A stretch of 64,000 bases of DNA, taken from an uncultured Myxococcales bacterium (GTDB lineage Bacteria > Myxococcota_A > UBA9042 > DTJE01). A model generated the notes under the pieces. That model did not search any database. It was not told where the DNA came from and saw only the letters and a list, made by a program, of their open reading frames with translations. Numbering within the stretch: the first letter of the stretch is position 1; every line of letters starts with the position of its first letter. This document shows positions 53,001 through 61,885 of the stretch, in pieces. Location: positions 18,673 to 82,672 of the forward strand of contig CAINDP010000179.1 in assembly GCA_903847405.1 (NCBI GenBank). The letters are read 5' to 3'. The position numbers and the translations under genes were made by a program.

Positions 53001-54566
53001 ATGATGAAGGCTCTGCAGTTGATGGTCGGTTGTGCTCTCTTCGTGCTGGTCGCCTGCGGTGGCAGCACGTCCACCAGCACGGACGTGCTTCCGAAGGACC
53101 CGGGTCCGGTCGGCGACCTTTTGGTCGACGACACCCCGGTCACTCCCGAGGACGCCGTGGACGACGCGACGCGCGACCTGATCGATCCCGACGCGACCCC
53201 CGCGGACGTGCCGGCCGAGGACGTGCCCGCGCTGCCCCGCGAGTTCGGCTATCCCTGCACGGAAAACGCCCAGTGCAACGCCGGCTTCTGCCTGGATTCC
53301 CCCAGGGGCCGCATCTGCACGTCCATCTGCGTGGAAAACTGCCCCGAGGACTGGACCTGCAAGAACCTCAGCGTCGGCGGCGAAACGGTTTCGATCTGCG
53401 TGCCGCTGTACCTGAACATCTGCGATCCCTGCGCCGCCACCAAGGACTGCAACGGCGAACTGACGGGCGGCACGGCGATCTGCATCGACAAGGGCACCGC
53501 CGGCAAGTTCTGCGGCGCGGACTGCGCGATTTCCGGCGTCTGCCCGTCGGGCTACGAGTGCAAGGACACCGAGGACGGCGCGGGCGGCGTGGCCCGGCAG
53601 TGTGTCCCGGCCAGCGACGGCCAGTGCCAGTGCTCGGCCCGGGCCATTTCCCAGGGCCTCCTGACGGAGTGCTTCGTGGCCAACGACACCGGCATGTGCA
53701 AGGGCGCCCGGCGCTGCCTGATCAACGGCCTGACGGCCTGCGACGCCCGCACCCCCCGTGCGGAAGACTGCAACGGCCTGGACGACGACTGCAACGGCCT
53801 GACGGACGAACTGCAGGGCAAGTTCCCGTGCACGAAGTCCAACGAGTTCGGCAGTTGCACCGGTTCGGGGGACTGCATCAGCGGCGGCGTCGCGAACTGC
53901 GATGCCCGGACGCCGGCGAAGGAGCAGTGCAACGGCATCGACGACAACTGCGACGGCCAGACGGACGAGGGGCTGTGCTACGACGGCAACCCCTGCACCA
54001 AGGACCTGTGCGACTCGGGTTCGGGCCAGTGCGTGTTCGAGCCCTACCAGGGCCCCTGCGACGACCTGAACCCGTGCACGGTCAACGACCATTGTGACGC
54101 GTCCGGTTCGTGCGTCGCGGGCGGCGTGAAGAATTGCGACGACCTGAACCCCTGCACGGACGACGGGTGCGACGCGGGCTCCGGCGGTTGCGTCCACCTG
54201 AACAACACCTCGCCCTGCGACGACGGCAACTTCTGCACGCAGAACGACTCGTGCCAGTCCAGCATCTGCCGCGGCGGCGCGACGAAGGACTGCATGGACG
54301 ACAACGTCTGCACGATGAACGAGCGGTGCAACCCTGCGAACGGCGCCTGCATCTCGGACCCGAACAACGGCATCCCCTGCGACGACGGGAACGGCTGCAC
54401 CATCAACGACACGTGCTCGGGCGGCAGTTGCGTCGCCCCCGGCGACTGGTGCGACGCCAATGCGACGACCTGCGTGCCGCCCCCCGGAAAGACGCTCTGC
54501 CTGGCCCCGAAGTGCATCCTGATCCCGATCGTGAACCTGCCGTCGTGCCCCTGCATCTGTGTCTGA
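53001..54566 (+). CDS. Cys-rich lipoprotein with MopE-type metal-binding motifs
   Basis: The 521-residue product has a lipobox FVLVAC (Cys about 19) and an Asp/Thr-rich linker. A first Cys-rich domain of 'CTENAQCNAGFC' type comes next, then two MopE-like motifs (EDCNGLDDDCNG and EQCNGIDDNCDG, about residues 255-320). A run of 'CDDxNxCTxxDxC' repeats extends to the C terminus. MopE binds copper in Methylococcus; in myxobacteria such repeats are common in surface proteins. Nearly all Cys lie in repeated pairs, so many disulfides or metal sites are expected. The ECF sigma gene follows on the same strand, 118 bp later. Confidence 0.85.
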   Translation: MMKALQLMVGCALFVLVACGGSTSTSTDVLPKDPGPVGDLLVDDTPVTPEDAVDDATRDLIDPDATPADVPAEDVPALPREFGYPCTENAQCNAGFCLDSPRGRICTSICVENCPEDWTCKNLSVGGETVSICVPLYLNICDPCAATKDCNGELTGGTAICIDKGTAGKFCGADCAISGVCPSGYECKDTEDGAGGVARQCVPASDGQCQCSARAISQGLLTECFVANDTGMCKGARRCLINGLTACDARTPRAEDCNGLDDDCNGLTDELQGKFPCTKSNEFGSCTGSGDCISGGVANCDARTPAKEQCNGIDDNCDGQTDEGLCYDGNPCTKDLCDSGSGQCVFEPYQGPCDDLNPCTVNDHCDASGSCVAGGVKNCDDLNPCTDDGCDAGSGGCVHLNNTSPCDDGNFCTQNDSCQSSICRGGATKDCMDDNVCTMNERCNPANGACISDPNNGIPCDDGNGCTINDTCSGGSCVAPGDWCDANATTCVPPPGKTLCLAPKCILIPIVNLPSCPCICV

Positions 54567-54684
54567 CGAGCCTCAGGATGCGCACCGTTCCTTGTCGCCT
54601 CCCCGCTGACCATCGTTCCGTTGCAGCCTCAGGAATAACCACCGGGTCGGTCCCGTTCTGAGGGCGCCCCGGAGGAGGTCCCCG

Positions 54685-55335
54685 ATGGGATCCTGGACGT
54701 TCGGCCGTCGTGCCCGCGAACGAAACCGCTTCGATATCGAGGCTATGCCCCATATGGACGCGGCCTACCGGTTTGCGCTGTCGATGACCCGGGACGCGGC
54801 CGAGGCCGACGACCTGGTGCAGGAAACGTTCCTGAAGGCCCTGCGCAGTTTCGACACCTTCACGGAAGGCACGAACTGCAAGGCGTGGCTGTTCCGGATC
54901 CTTCGCAACACGTGGATCAATCGCCTGCGCAGCGGATCCCGCGAGGTGATGTCGGACGAGGCGATGGAAGCGATCCAGGACGCCTCCCTGGCCGGATGGG
55001 ACGACCGGGCGTTCTACCGGACGCCCCACGAATCGTCGGTGCTGCGGGCCACCCGGGACGAAATCCTCGCGGCGCTCCAGTCCCTGCCCGGGGATTTCCG
55101 TCAGGCCGTGGTCCTGTCCGACGTGGAAGGCCTGTCCTACAAGGAAATCGCCGACGTCATGGGCACCCCGATCGGCACCGTGATGTCCCGGTTGTACCGC
55201 GGGCGGCGGCTGATGCGGCGCCGGTTGGCCCGGTCGCTGGGCCTCGAGGAGGCCGGCGAGGACGACGAGGCCGGAGGCGAGGTCCTGTCGCTGTTCGGGT
55301 CGCGGGCGAAGGGGGAGGCGGGCCATGGACTGTGA
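54685..55335 (+). CDS. ECF-type RNA polymerase sigma factor
   Basis: The 216-residue protein has region 2 ('AAYRFALSMTRDAAEADDLVQETFLKAL' in part) and region 4 ('LPGDFRQAVVLSDVEGLSYKEIADVMG' in part, then 'GTVMSRLYRGR'), the normal ECF layout. A short acidic tail follows. It should direct transcription of an envelope or stress regulon. The end overlaps the anti-sigma gene by 11 bases, the usual arrangement for a sigma and its cognate inhibitor. Confidence 0.93.
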   Translation: MGSWTFGRRARERNRFDIEAMPHMDAAYRFALSMTRDAAEADDLVQETFLKALRSFDTFTEGTNCKAWLFRILRNTWINRLRSGSREVMSDEAMEAIQDASLAGWDDRAFYRTPHESSVLRATRDEILAALQSLPGDFRQAVVLSDVEGLSYKEIADVMGTPIGTVMSRLYRGRRLMRRRLARSLGLEEAGEDDEAGGEVLSLFGSRAKGEAGHGL

Positions 55336-56050
55336 CGTGCTGTCGCGTTACCTGGATTTGTACCTGGATGGCGAACTGGCCATCGAGGAGCGGTCCGAGG
55401 TCGAGGCCCACGTCCGCACCTGCGACGCGTGCCGGACGGTCGTGACCGCCGAGGCCCGGTTCCGGGCGGTCCTGCGCCAGCACCTGCTGTCGGTTCGGGC
55501 GCCGGGAAGCCTGCGGGAGCAGGTGCGGGAACGGCTGGAGGTCCGGCGGCGCCCGGCGCTGACGGCCTGGATGCCCCCCCTGGCCTACGCCGCGGCGGTG
55601 GCGGCGGTCGCGGTGCTGGGGTACGTGGTGATCGCGACCTACCCGAAGGCTCCCGACCCCGTGGCCGGGGCGGTGGCGGCCCACATGGCGGCCTCCGGTC
55701 CCGAGGTTTCCGGCGACCGCGACCAGGTGGATTCGTTCCTGCGCACCCACGCGCCGTTTTCGTACCGGCTGCCCCTGCAGGACGGCGAAGGCATCCGCCT
55801 GGTCGGGGCCCGCGTCACGCGGCTGAACGGCGTTCCCGCGGTGGTGTACCAGTACGACCGGGGCGGACGGCGGTTCAGCGTGGCGCAGTACCAGCCGCCG
55901 GAGGGCGTCGACGAGGTGCCGCCGCGCATGGATCACCAGGACGGGTACACCGTGGCGACCTACCCCGATCGGGGCCTGGTCCAGACCCTGGTCGGCGACC
56001 TTCCGGACGGCGAGATTTCGCAGATCGTTCCGGCGGCGTGGAGTCGCTGA
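55325..56050 (+). CDS. membrane zinc-binding anti-sigma factor
   Basis: The 241-residue protein has an N-terminal ZAS zinc-finger anti-sigma domain with H-x3-C-x2-C at His29, Cys33 and Cys36 ('HVRTCDAC'), one transmembrane helix (about 85-107) and a periplasmic C-terminal domain. It probably holds the overlapping ECF sigma factor inactive until an envelope signal arrives. The periplasmic part ends with 'DGYTVATYPDRGLVQTLVGDLP', a pattern seen in other anti-sigma proteins of this class. It converges with the DUF6178 gene, 20 bp apart. Confidence 0.9.
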   Translation: MDCDVLSRYLDLYLDGELAIEERSEVEAHVRTCDACRTVVTAEARFRAVLRQHLLSVRAPGSLREQVRERLEVRRRPALTAWMPPLAYAAAVAAVAVLGYVVIATYPKAPDPVAGAVAAHMAASGPEVSGDRDQVDSFLRTHAPFSYRLPLQDGEGIRLVGARVTRLNGVPAVVYQYDRGGRRFSVAQYQPPEGVDEVPPRMDHQDGYTVATYPDRGLVQTLVGDLPDGEISQIVPAAWSR

Positions 56051-56070
56051 AGGCCCGCCGGGCCCCCGCC

Positions 56071-57816
56071 CTACTTGACGATCAACGCATCCCCGACGAA
56101 GCGCAGGTCCACGGGCACGGCCGGGTCCAGGCCGCCCAGGGTTTCTTCCACCTTGTCCAGGGCGCTGCCCAGGAACTCGCGGATCGCCAGTTCCTCCGCC
56201 GTCGGGGTGGCCGTGGCGGTCATGGCCGGGCGGCGAAGGGCCGGACGGATGCGGGCGCCCTCGAACGCCACGGCGCGCAGGGATTGCAGTTCGTCGCCCG
56301 ACAGCGGCTCCAGGGAGGGCGCGCCGGACAGAACGCCCCGGGCCCAGGCCGTCGCCACCACCGTCGCGAAGGACGGCCCGGTGCCGGGGGCCGCAGCGGA
56401 GGGATCGAACCCCAGTGCCTGCCGGGCGAACCGGGCCACCACCTCGGCGGCCAGGGAAACCCGTTCGGCACGGGCCACGTCGGCCATGCTGCGCGGGTCC
56501 CGGGGCAGGTGGGGATCGGCCTCGTCGGCGACCTTGGGCGGGAACGACGCCAGGGCCTGGAGCATGGCCGCCGTGGGTTCGTCGAAGCGGCGCAGGTTGG
56601 CGGTGCCGCCGGCCTCCGCCACGACCTTCCGGGCCCGGATATGAGCCGGGCGCAGGGCCTCGACGCCGGCGCGGAACAGTTCGACCGGGGACGAAAGCGT
56701 CGCGATGCGGGCGGCCTCCTCGGTGTCGCCGGCCGACAGATCCTCCAGACCCACGGAAACCCACCGCAGAACCTGCGCGGCCGACTCGGTCCATTCCTCG
56801 GACTCGAACCAGTCGTCGGTCCGGACCCCGAGCACGCGGTTCACCAGGTACAGAAGATCGGTGATGAAGATCGGCAGGCGGGGCGAATCGGCCAGTGCCT
56901 CGAGGGCCGTCCAGAAGAACAGGCCTCGATCGGTCCCGGCCAGGGACAGGGCCAGCGGAAGGGGGCCCGACGGCCGGGCCGCGGAGGTGCCACCTTCCTT
57001 CAGGCGCTCGCGCAGCGGTGTCCGATCGAACGGTTCGAAGATCGCGAAGCGCTCGGCCGCGCCCGGGAACCCCAGGTCCTGCAAGCGCGCATCGCGGAAC
57101 CGGAACGAGTCCTCCTCCAGCGAGGCGAGGGTTTCGCGACGAAGGGCGTGGAGGATGCGGTAGGTTTCGTCCTGGTCCCAGGCGTACAGGAGGTCCAGCC
57201 ACCGGCGCATGACCTCGATGTCTTCGGGGTCCTTGCAGATCAGCATGAACGTTCCGTCGGGCGTGCCGACGACGCCTTCGTCCGGCAGGCCCCGGGCCTC
57301 GACCTCGTCGGTGGTCAGGACCTCGGACGTGGCCGTCATCAGCCGCAGGGCGATGACCTCCGGGTCCAGGTCGTTCAGCAGGCGCATGGCGAAGTCCGAC
57401 GACACCTCCCGGGCGACCTCCAGGATGCGGTCCAGGCGACGGGGCTGGAAGCGCCATCCCGACCAGGCGTCGATGTCCACGTAGGCCTTGCGCTGCTCGG
57501 ACGTGCCGTAGGGCAGCAGGCCGTGGGCGTCCTCCAGTCCGATGCCGTTGATCAGTTGGTAGAACTCGTCCGCGCGCAGCCGCCGCACGACCTTCCCGGG
57601 GTCGGGCAGGGCCAGCAGGGCGGCCAGGCGCGCCGTCGGCGTCAGGGAGGTGAAATCGCCCGGGAGGTCCAGGGCGCGGGGAAGCTTCTCCAGCGCAGTG
57701 CGTCGGGGGTCCGGAGGGGGCGGTACTGAGGGGCCGCCCGAGCACGCAGGCGCAGGCGATGGGTTTCCGCAGGAAACTCTCGCCGCAGACGGAGTCGGAT
57801 CGGGCCGGTCAATCAT
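56071..57816 (-). CDS. DUF6178-family protein with a repeat-derived N-terminal segment
   Basis: The 581-residue protein resembles DUF6178 proteins of delta-proteobacteria: 'LPDPGKVVRRLRADEFYQLINGIGLEDAHGLL' region (given in part), 'DIDAWSGWRFQPRRL', 'MLICKDPEDIE' and a long helical body. Function is unknown. Counted from the ATG at 57816, residues 4-27 are encoded by repeat copy C, giving 'ARVSCGNPSP'. The family-like part only starts near residue 37. Either the repeat inserted in frame near the 5' end, or translation begins later at a non-ATG codon. The upstream ribosome site (GAGACGACC) is weak. Confidence 0.7.
   Translation of the reverse strand: MIDRPDPTPSAARVSCGNPSPAPACSGGPSVPPPPDPRRTALEKLPRALDLPGDFTSLTPTARLAALLALPDPGKVVRRLRADEFYQLINGIGLEDAHGLLPYGTSEQRKAYVDIDAWSGWRFQPRRLDRILEVAREVSSDFAMRLLNDLDPEVIALRLMTATSEVLTTDEVEARGLPDEGVVGTPDGTFMLICKDPEDIEVMRRWLDLLYAWDQDETYRILHALRRETLASLEEDSFRFRDARLQDLGFPGAAERFAIFEPFDRTPLRERLKEGGTSAARPSGPLPLALSLAGTDRGLFFWTALEALADSPRLPIFITDLLYLVNRVLGVRTDDWFESEEWTESAAQVLRWVSVGLEDLSAGDTEEAARIATLSSPVELFRAGVEALRPAHIRARKVVAEAGGTANLRRFDEPTAAMLQALASFPPKVADEADPHLPRDPRSMADVARAERVSLAAEVVARFARQALGFDPSAAAPGTGPSFATVVATAWARGVLSGAPSLEPLSGDELQSLRAVAFEGARIRPALRRPAMTATATPTAEELAIREFLGSALDKVEETLGGLDPAVPVDLRFVGDALIVK
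57736..57805. repeat. 70-bp palindromic interspersed repeat, copy C
   Basis: Same length and boundaries as copy A (GCCCGAG to ATCGGGC), with the identical centre GTTTCCGCAGGAAAC and eight differences over 70 bases by eye. It lies inside the 5' end of the DUF6178 reading frame, 12 codons or fewer after its ATG. Confidence 0.85.
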
Positions 57817-57902
57817 GGTCGTCTCGCTGTGGTGTGTGCTTGCAAATGGGCGCAACCCCCGGTACTCTACCGCAGTTTTCGACCGGGGACCAGCGGAGGA
57901 TC

Positions 57903-60863
57903 ATGGAGCGATTGAAGAGGAACGCAGGGTGGATCGTCCTCGTGACGGCGATCTTCCTGGTACCGTTGGGAATCTGGGGGCCGGGCCTGTGGGATCCATG
58001 GGAAATGAACCCGGCGTTCGTGGCCCGTCGCATGGCGGAATCGCCCGCGATCCTGGTCGCCGAGGCCCGGACGCGGTCCGACGCCGCCTCCCTGGCGGCC
58101 GCCCTGGCCTCCGGGCTCGGGGATGACGCCTCGGTCGAGGCCACGGGGGACGCGTCCTCGGCGGGGGCCGCGATCGAGTCCGCCCGCACGCGCCTGGGCG
58201 ACCGGGTGTACCGGGTCGCGGTCCTGGACATCGATGCGCGCGTCAAGTCCGACGACGATTCCGATGGCATCCGCGTCCTTTCCGACATCCTGTCGGCCGT
58301 GGCTCCCCTCAATCGGTCGACGACCTTCCTGCTGGTTTCCGCGTCCGGGAAGGTGAACGCGGCGACGACCCTGGAACGCGTTCTGCAGCGGGCCCGGACG
58401 GCGGGTGGCGAGGACGACACGGTCGCGGCGGTGATTCTGGCGGGGACCCATGCAGTGTCCTCGCCGGCGGCCCTGACGGCGGCGGTTCGGGACGCGCTTC
58501 CGGGCGACGGCTTCCTGGCGCAGTTCAAGAGCGGCGGTCGCACCACCTTCGTGCCGCCCCTGGAGCCCTTCCTGGTATCGCTGTCGTTGCGGGCCTTCGG
58601 GATGAACGAGTTCGCGGCGCGCCTGCCCTCGGCCTTCCTGACGGTCCTGATGTTGATCGTGGTGTTCTGCGCGGTCCGGCGCGGAATCGGCGAGCCCGAG
58701 GCGATCCTCGCGGTGGTCGTGATGGCCACCAGCCCGCTGATCCTGCTGTCCGGCCGGTTCGTCGGGGACCACACGTCCATTGTGCTGACCCTGACGATGG
58801 CGGGCGTGGCCTTCGCGGCCATCGTTCGCGGCGCGACGGGTCCCTGGCCCCTCCTGGCGCTGCTGGCGTCCACCGGCCTTGCGTGGCTTTCCGGCGGGAT
58901 GCTGGCGGTCGTCACCCTCGCCGGCGCGGCCGTGGCGTTCCCGTTGGTGGCCGGACGGCGCGATCGGGCGGTCCTGGTCGCGGCGGGTTCGGTGGCCGCC
59001 CTGGCCGGGTTCTTCGCCCTCCTGACCTTCGTGCCGGACGGCGCCTTCTTCCGCCAGTTCCGGTTCACGGCCTCGACCTTCAGCAGCGGCGTCAAGGACG
59101 ACGTCCGCTCCTTCGACATGGTCATCAAGGGAATCGGTTTCGGCCTGTTCCCCTGGGCGGCCCTCCTGCCCCTGGCCGTCAAGGCCGCTGCCGGTGGCGA
59201 CCAGCGCTCCCGCTCGGACCGCCTGGTCATCCTGCTGTGGGCGGCGGCGCCGCTCGTGGCCCTGATGATCGCCGTGCGGCCCTTCCACCAGGTCACCTAC
59301 CTCGGCGCACCGGCGCTGGCGGTCCTGGTTGCCCTGTACCTGCGCGGCATGGAAGAGGACCCCATCGAGTCCCGCCTGCTGGCCTTCGTGGGATTCGGCC
59401 TGTTCCTGGTGCTCTACAAGGACATCAGCCATTCGCCGGCTCCCCTCGTGTCCTGGCTGACCACCGATCCGCCGTTCTCCGAGCCGGGGAAGGGGGACCT
59501 GGTGTTCCCCGAACTGGTGGGCCTGCCCGTGCTGGCCAAACTGTCGGCGGCGCTGGCGGGCCTGTCCCTGCTGGTGGCCGGTGGCCGCCTGGTGTCGGCG
59601 GTCCGGGCCCTGCCGGGGCTGTTGCGAAAGAAGCGGACCTTCCCGATCGTGATGATCGTGATGGCCTGCCTGATCGTGGCGGATCTGGCGATATTCCTGG
59701 CCCTGAAGTGGGACACCGTCAGCGGCGATGCCGGGCCCGACGCCGAGATCGGTGCGGTCCTCCTGCGGATCTTCCTGACGGGCCCGGACATCCTGGGCCT
59801 GTACCTCGTGACGCTGTTCCTGGTGGGTGCGCGGTATGCGGCGCGGCTGCACGCGATGGCCTCGCGGCTCCTGGGCGCCGGGCGGACGTCCCAGGCCGGC
59901 GCGTTCCTGCTGGGCCTGGAGCGCCCCCGGGCGTCGGCGGGCCTGATGGCTGCCGGTGCGGTGGGCATGGCCGTGGCGCTGGCGTTCCAGACCGTGCCCG
60001 AACTGTCCTGGCACCTGTCCCAGAAGCACATGGTGGAAACGTACCAGGACTCGGCGGCGAAGTCCCCGGGCGACCTGTACCGCCATGGCGTGTTCGCGGC
60101 CAAGGGCAGCGAGGATTCGAACTTCTACACCGGCGCCATCCCCGAGATGTCCTCCCGTTCCCAGGTGCTGGAGCGCCTGAAGGACACCTCCCGGCGCACG
60201 TTCTTCCTGGTGCCCAAGAACCAGTGGAGCGAAATCCTGTCCGCGTACCGCAACGCCAATGCCGGCAGGTGGGTGCCGGTCCTGGACGATCGCTCGTCGC
60301 GCTTCGTCCTGGTCGCGTCCTCGCTGGCATCCGGGGAGGTCGATCGCGACTGGGTCCAGAAGGCGACCCTGACGCAGGCGCAGTTCGACGCCCTCCCGGA
60401 GGTGAACCGCACTTCGGTGAACTTCGACGACAAGATCCTGGCGGTCGGCTGGCAGGTCGAGCCCTCTGCCGTGCGCCGCGGCGGCAAGACGGTCCTGCGG
60501 ACCTACTTCAAGACCACCGACAAGGTCGGGCAGTCCTACCGGATCTTCCTGCACGTGGACCGCGTCGGGTCGTCCTCGCGCATCCACGGCGACCACTGGA
60601 TCCAGAACCAGGCGAAGGAAAACGAGGAGCAGACCGCCTGCGTCGGCTGCTACGCCACGACGCACTGGCTGAAGGGCGACATCGTGATCGATTCGTACGA
60701 CATCAACGTTCCCATCGGGACGCCCTCGGGCCCCTACGACATCTGGATGGGCTTCTACAATCCCAGCGGCGACAAGCGCCTGCCCGTCAAGGACTTCGAC
60801 AAGGAAAAGGTCCGCCACGACGGCCAGAACCGCGTGCGCATCGGCAGCCTGACCGTCCAGTAG
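57903..60863 (+). CDS. large ArnT/GT83-like membrane glycosyltransferase
   Basis: The 986-residue protein has a first helix (about 8-25) followed by 'GIWGPGLWDPWEMNPAFVARRM', the acidic loop typical of ArnT/PMT transferases. An inserted soluble segment of about 150 residues (40-195, with 'RVYRVAVLDIDARVKSDDDSD') comes next, then about twelve helices and a large C-terminal soluble domain (about 720-986). The C-terminal part looks beta-rich and contains 'ACVGCYATTHWLKGDIV'. It probably transfers a sugar from a polyprenyl carrier to an envelope acceptor. The two soluble insertions are unlike standard ArnT (about 550 residues). The start at 57903 is three bases after GGAGG. Confidence 0.75.
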   Translation: MERLKRNAGWIVLVTAIFLVPLGIWGPGLWDPWEMNPAFVARRMAESPAILVAEARTRSDAASLAAALASGLGDDASVEATGDASSAGAAIESARTRLGDRVYRVAVLDIDARVKSDDDSDGIRVLSDILSAVAPLNRSTTFLLVSASGKVNAATTLERVLQRARTAGGEDDTVAAVILAGTHAVSSPAALTAAVRDALPGDGFLAQFKSGGRTTFVPPLEPFLVSLSLRAFGMNEFAARLPSAFLTVLMLIVVFCAVRRGIGEPEAILAVVVMATSPLILLSGRFVGDHTSIVLTLTMAGVAFAAIVRGATGPWPLLALLASTGLAWLSGGMLAVVTLAGAAVAFPLVAGRRDRAVLVAAGSVAALAGFFALLTFVPDGAFFRQFRFTASTFSSGVKDDVRSFDMVIKGIGFGLFPWAALLPLAVKAAAGGDQRSRSDRLVILLWAAAPLVALMIAVRPFHQVTYLGAPALAVLVALYLRGMEEDPIESRLLAFVGFGLFLVLYKDISHSPAPLVSWLTTDPPFSEPGKGDLVFPELVGLPVLAKLSAALAGLSLLVAGGRLVSAVRALPGLLRKKRTFPIVMIVMACLIVADLAIFLALKWDTVSGDAGPDAEIGAVLLRIFLTGPDILGLYLVTLFLVGARYAARLHAMASRLLGAGRTSQAGAFLLGLERPRASAGLMAAGAVGMAVALAFQTVPELSWHLSQKHMVETYQDSAAKSPGDLYRHGVFAAKGSEDSNFYTGAIPEMSSRSQVLERLKDTSRRTFFLVPKNQWSEILSAYRNANAGRWVPVLDDRSSRFVLVASSLASGEVDRDWVQKATLTQAQFDALPEVNRTSVNFDDKILAVGWQVEPSAVRRGGKTVLRTYFKTTDKVGQSYRIFLHVDRVGSSSRIHGDHWIQNQAKENEEQTACVGCYATTHWLKGDIVIDSYDINVPIGTPSGPYDIWMGFYNPSGDKRLPVKDFDKEKVRHDGQNRVRIGSLTVQ

Positions 60864-60896
60864 GCCCCTCGCGGCCTGCGTCCCCCGTGGAGGACC

Positions 60897-61856
60897 ATGC
60901 CCGACACCATCGACGGCATCCCGTTCTGGCTTCTGAAGGTCACCGTGCTGCTGCTGGGCGCGGCCTTCGGGTCCTTCGCGAACGTCGTGATCTACCGGGT
61001 CCCCCTGGGCCTGTCCATCGTGCGGCCCGCGTCGCGCTGCCCAGCCTGCGGCAAGGCGATCCGCTGGTACGACAACGTCCCCGTCCTCGGCTGGGTGATG
61101 CTGGGCGGCAAGTGCCGGGACTGTCGCGCGCCCATCTCGATCCGCTATCCCCTGGTCGAACTGTCGATGGCCGTCCTGTCCCTGGCGTGCCTGTACCTGG
61201 CCGTGATGCGGTCCGGGGGGCTGGCGGACGTACCGGGCCTGGCGTTGCTGTGGGTGTTCCCCTTCGCCTTCTGCTTCCTGCTGGTGGCGCTGACGTTCGT
61301 GGATCTGGAGCACTGGCGGATCCCCCACGTCTTCACCCTGGTCGGCACGGCCCTGGGCGTGGCGGCGGCGTTCCTGACCCCGACCTTCACGGACGTGGGC
61401 TGGAAGGAATCCTTGCTGGGGATGGCCCTGGGAGCCCTGCCGATCGCCGCCCTGATCGAGGTGTACTTCCGGCTGACGCGTCGCGAGGGCATGGGCTATG
61501 GCGACGTGCTGCTGCTGGGCATGATCGGCGCCACGCTGGGCCTCCAGTCCCTGCCGTTCATCTTCCTGGCGTCCTCGATCCAGGGCCTGCTGGTGGCCGT
61601 GCCGATGGTGCTGGTGGCCCGCCACTCCCCGACGCCGCCCTGGGAGGCCGAGGAGGCTGCCCAGGCGTCCGCGGCGGCGACGACCGCCGAGCCTTCCGGC
61701 GAGTCGCAGCCCGCGCCGACCGACGAGCCCCGGGAGTACGAGCCCCGCACCTCCGGCCTGCGCCACGCGGCCGTCCCCTTCGGCCCGTTCCTGTCCCTGG
61801 CCGCGATGGAATGGCTGTTCTTTGGCGACTTGCTGAAGGGTTGGTTCTTGCCCTAG
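60897..61856 (+). CDS. pilD: prepilin peptidase (PilD/GspO type)
   Basis: The 319-residue membrane protein has 'FGSFANVVIYRVP' at the start and a zinc-type Cys set (CPACG and CRDC). The two active-site aspartates are in 'FVDLEHWRIP' and 'REGMGYGDVLLLG'. It cleaves and methylates type IV pilin-like preproteins. A Glu/Ala/Pro-rich insert (about 235-285) precedes the last helix. It follows the glycosyltransferase gene by 33 bp on the same strand. No pilin gene is in the window. Confidence 0.92.
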   Translation: MPDTIDGIPFWLLKVTVLLLGAAFGSFANVVIYRVPLGLSIVRPASRCPACGKAIRWYDNVPVLGWVMLGGKCRDCRAPISIRYPLVELSMAVLSLACLYLAVMRSGGLADVPGLALLWVFPFAFCFLLVALTFVDLEHWRIPHVFTLVGTALGVAAAFLTPTFTDVGWKESLLGMALGALPIAALIEVYFRLTRREGMGYGDVLLLGMIGATLGLQSLPFIFLASSIQGLLVAVPMVLVARHSPTPPWEAEEAAQASAAATTAEPSGESQPAPTDEPREYEPRTSGLRHAAVPFGPFLSLAAMEWLFFGDLLKGWFLP

Positions 61857-61885
61857 GGCGGTCGGGGAGGGCGGTCCGGGGCGGT

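Noticed and set aside
56049..56072. Possible terminator hairpin (GGCCCGCCGGGCC) between the anti-sigma and DUF6178 genes
   Set aside because: Very short arms and no T-run; in GC-rich DNA this is expected by chance.
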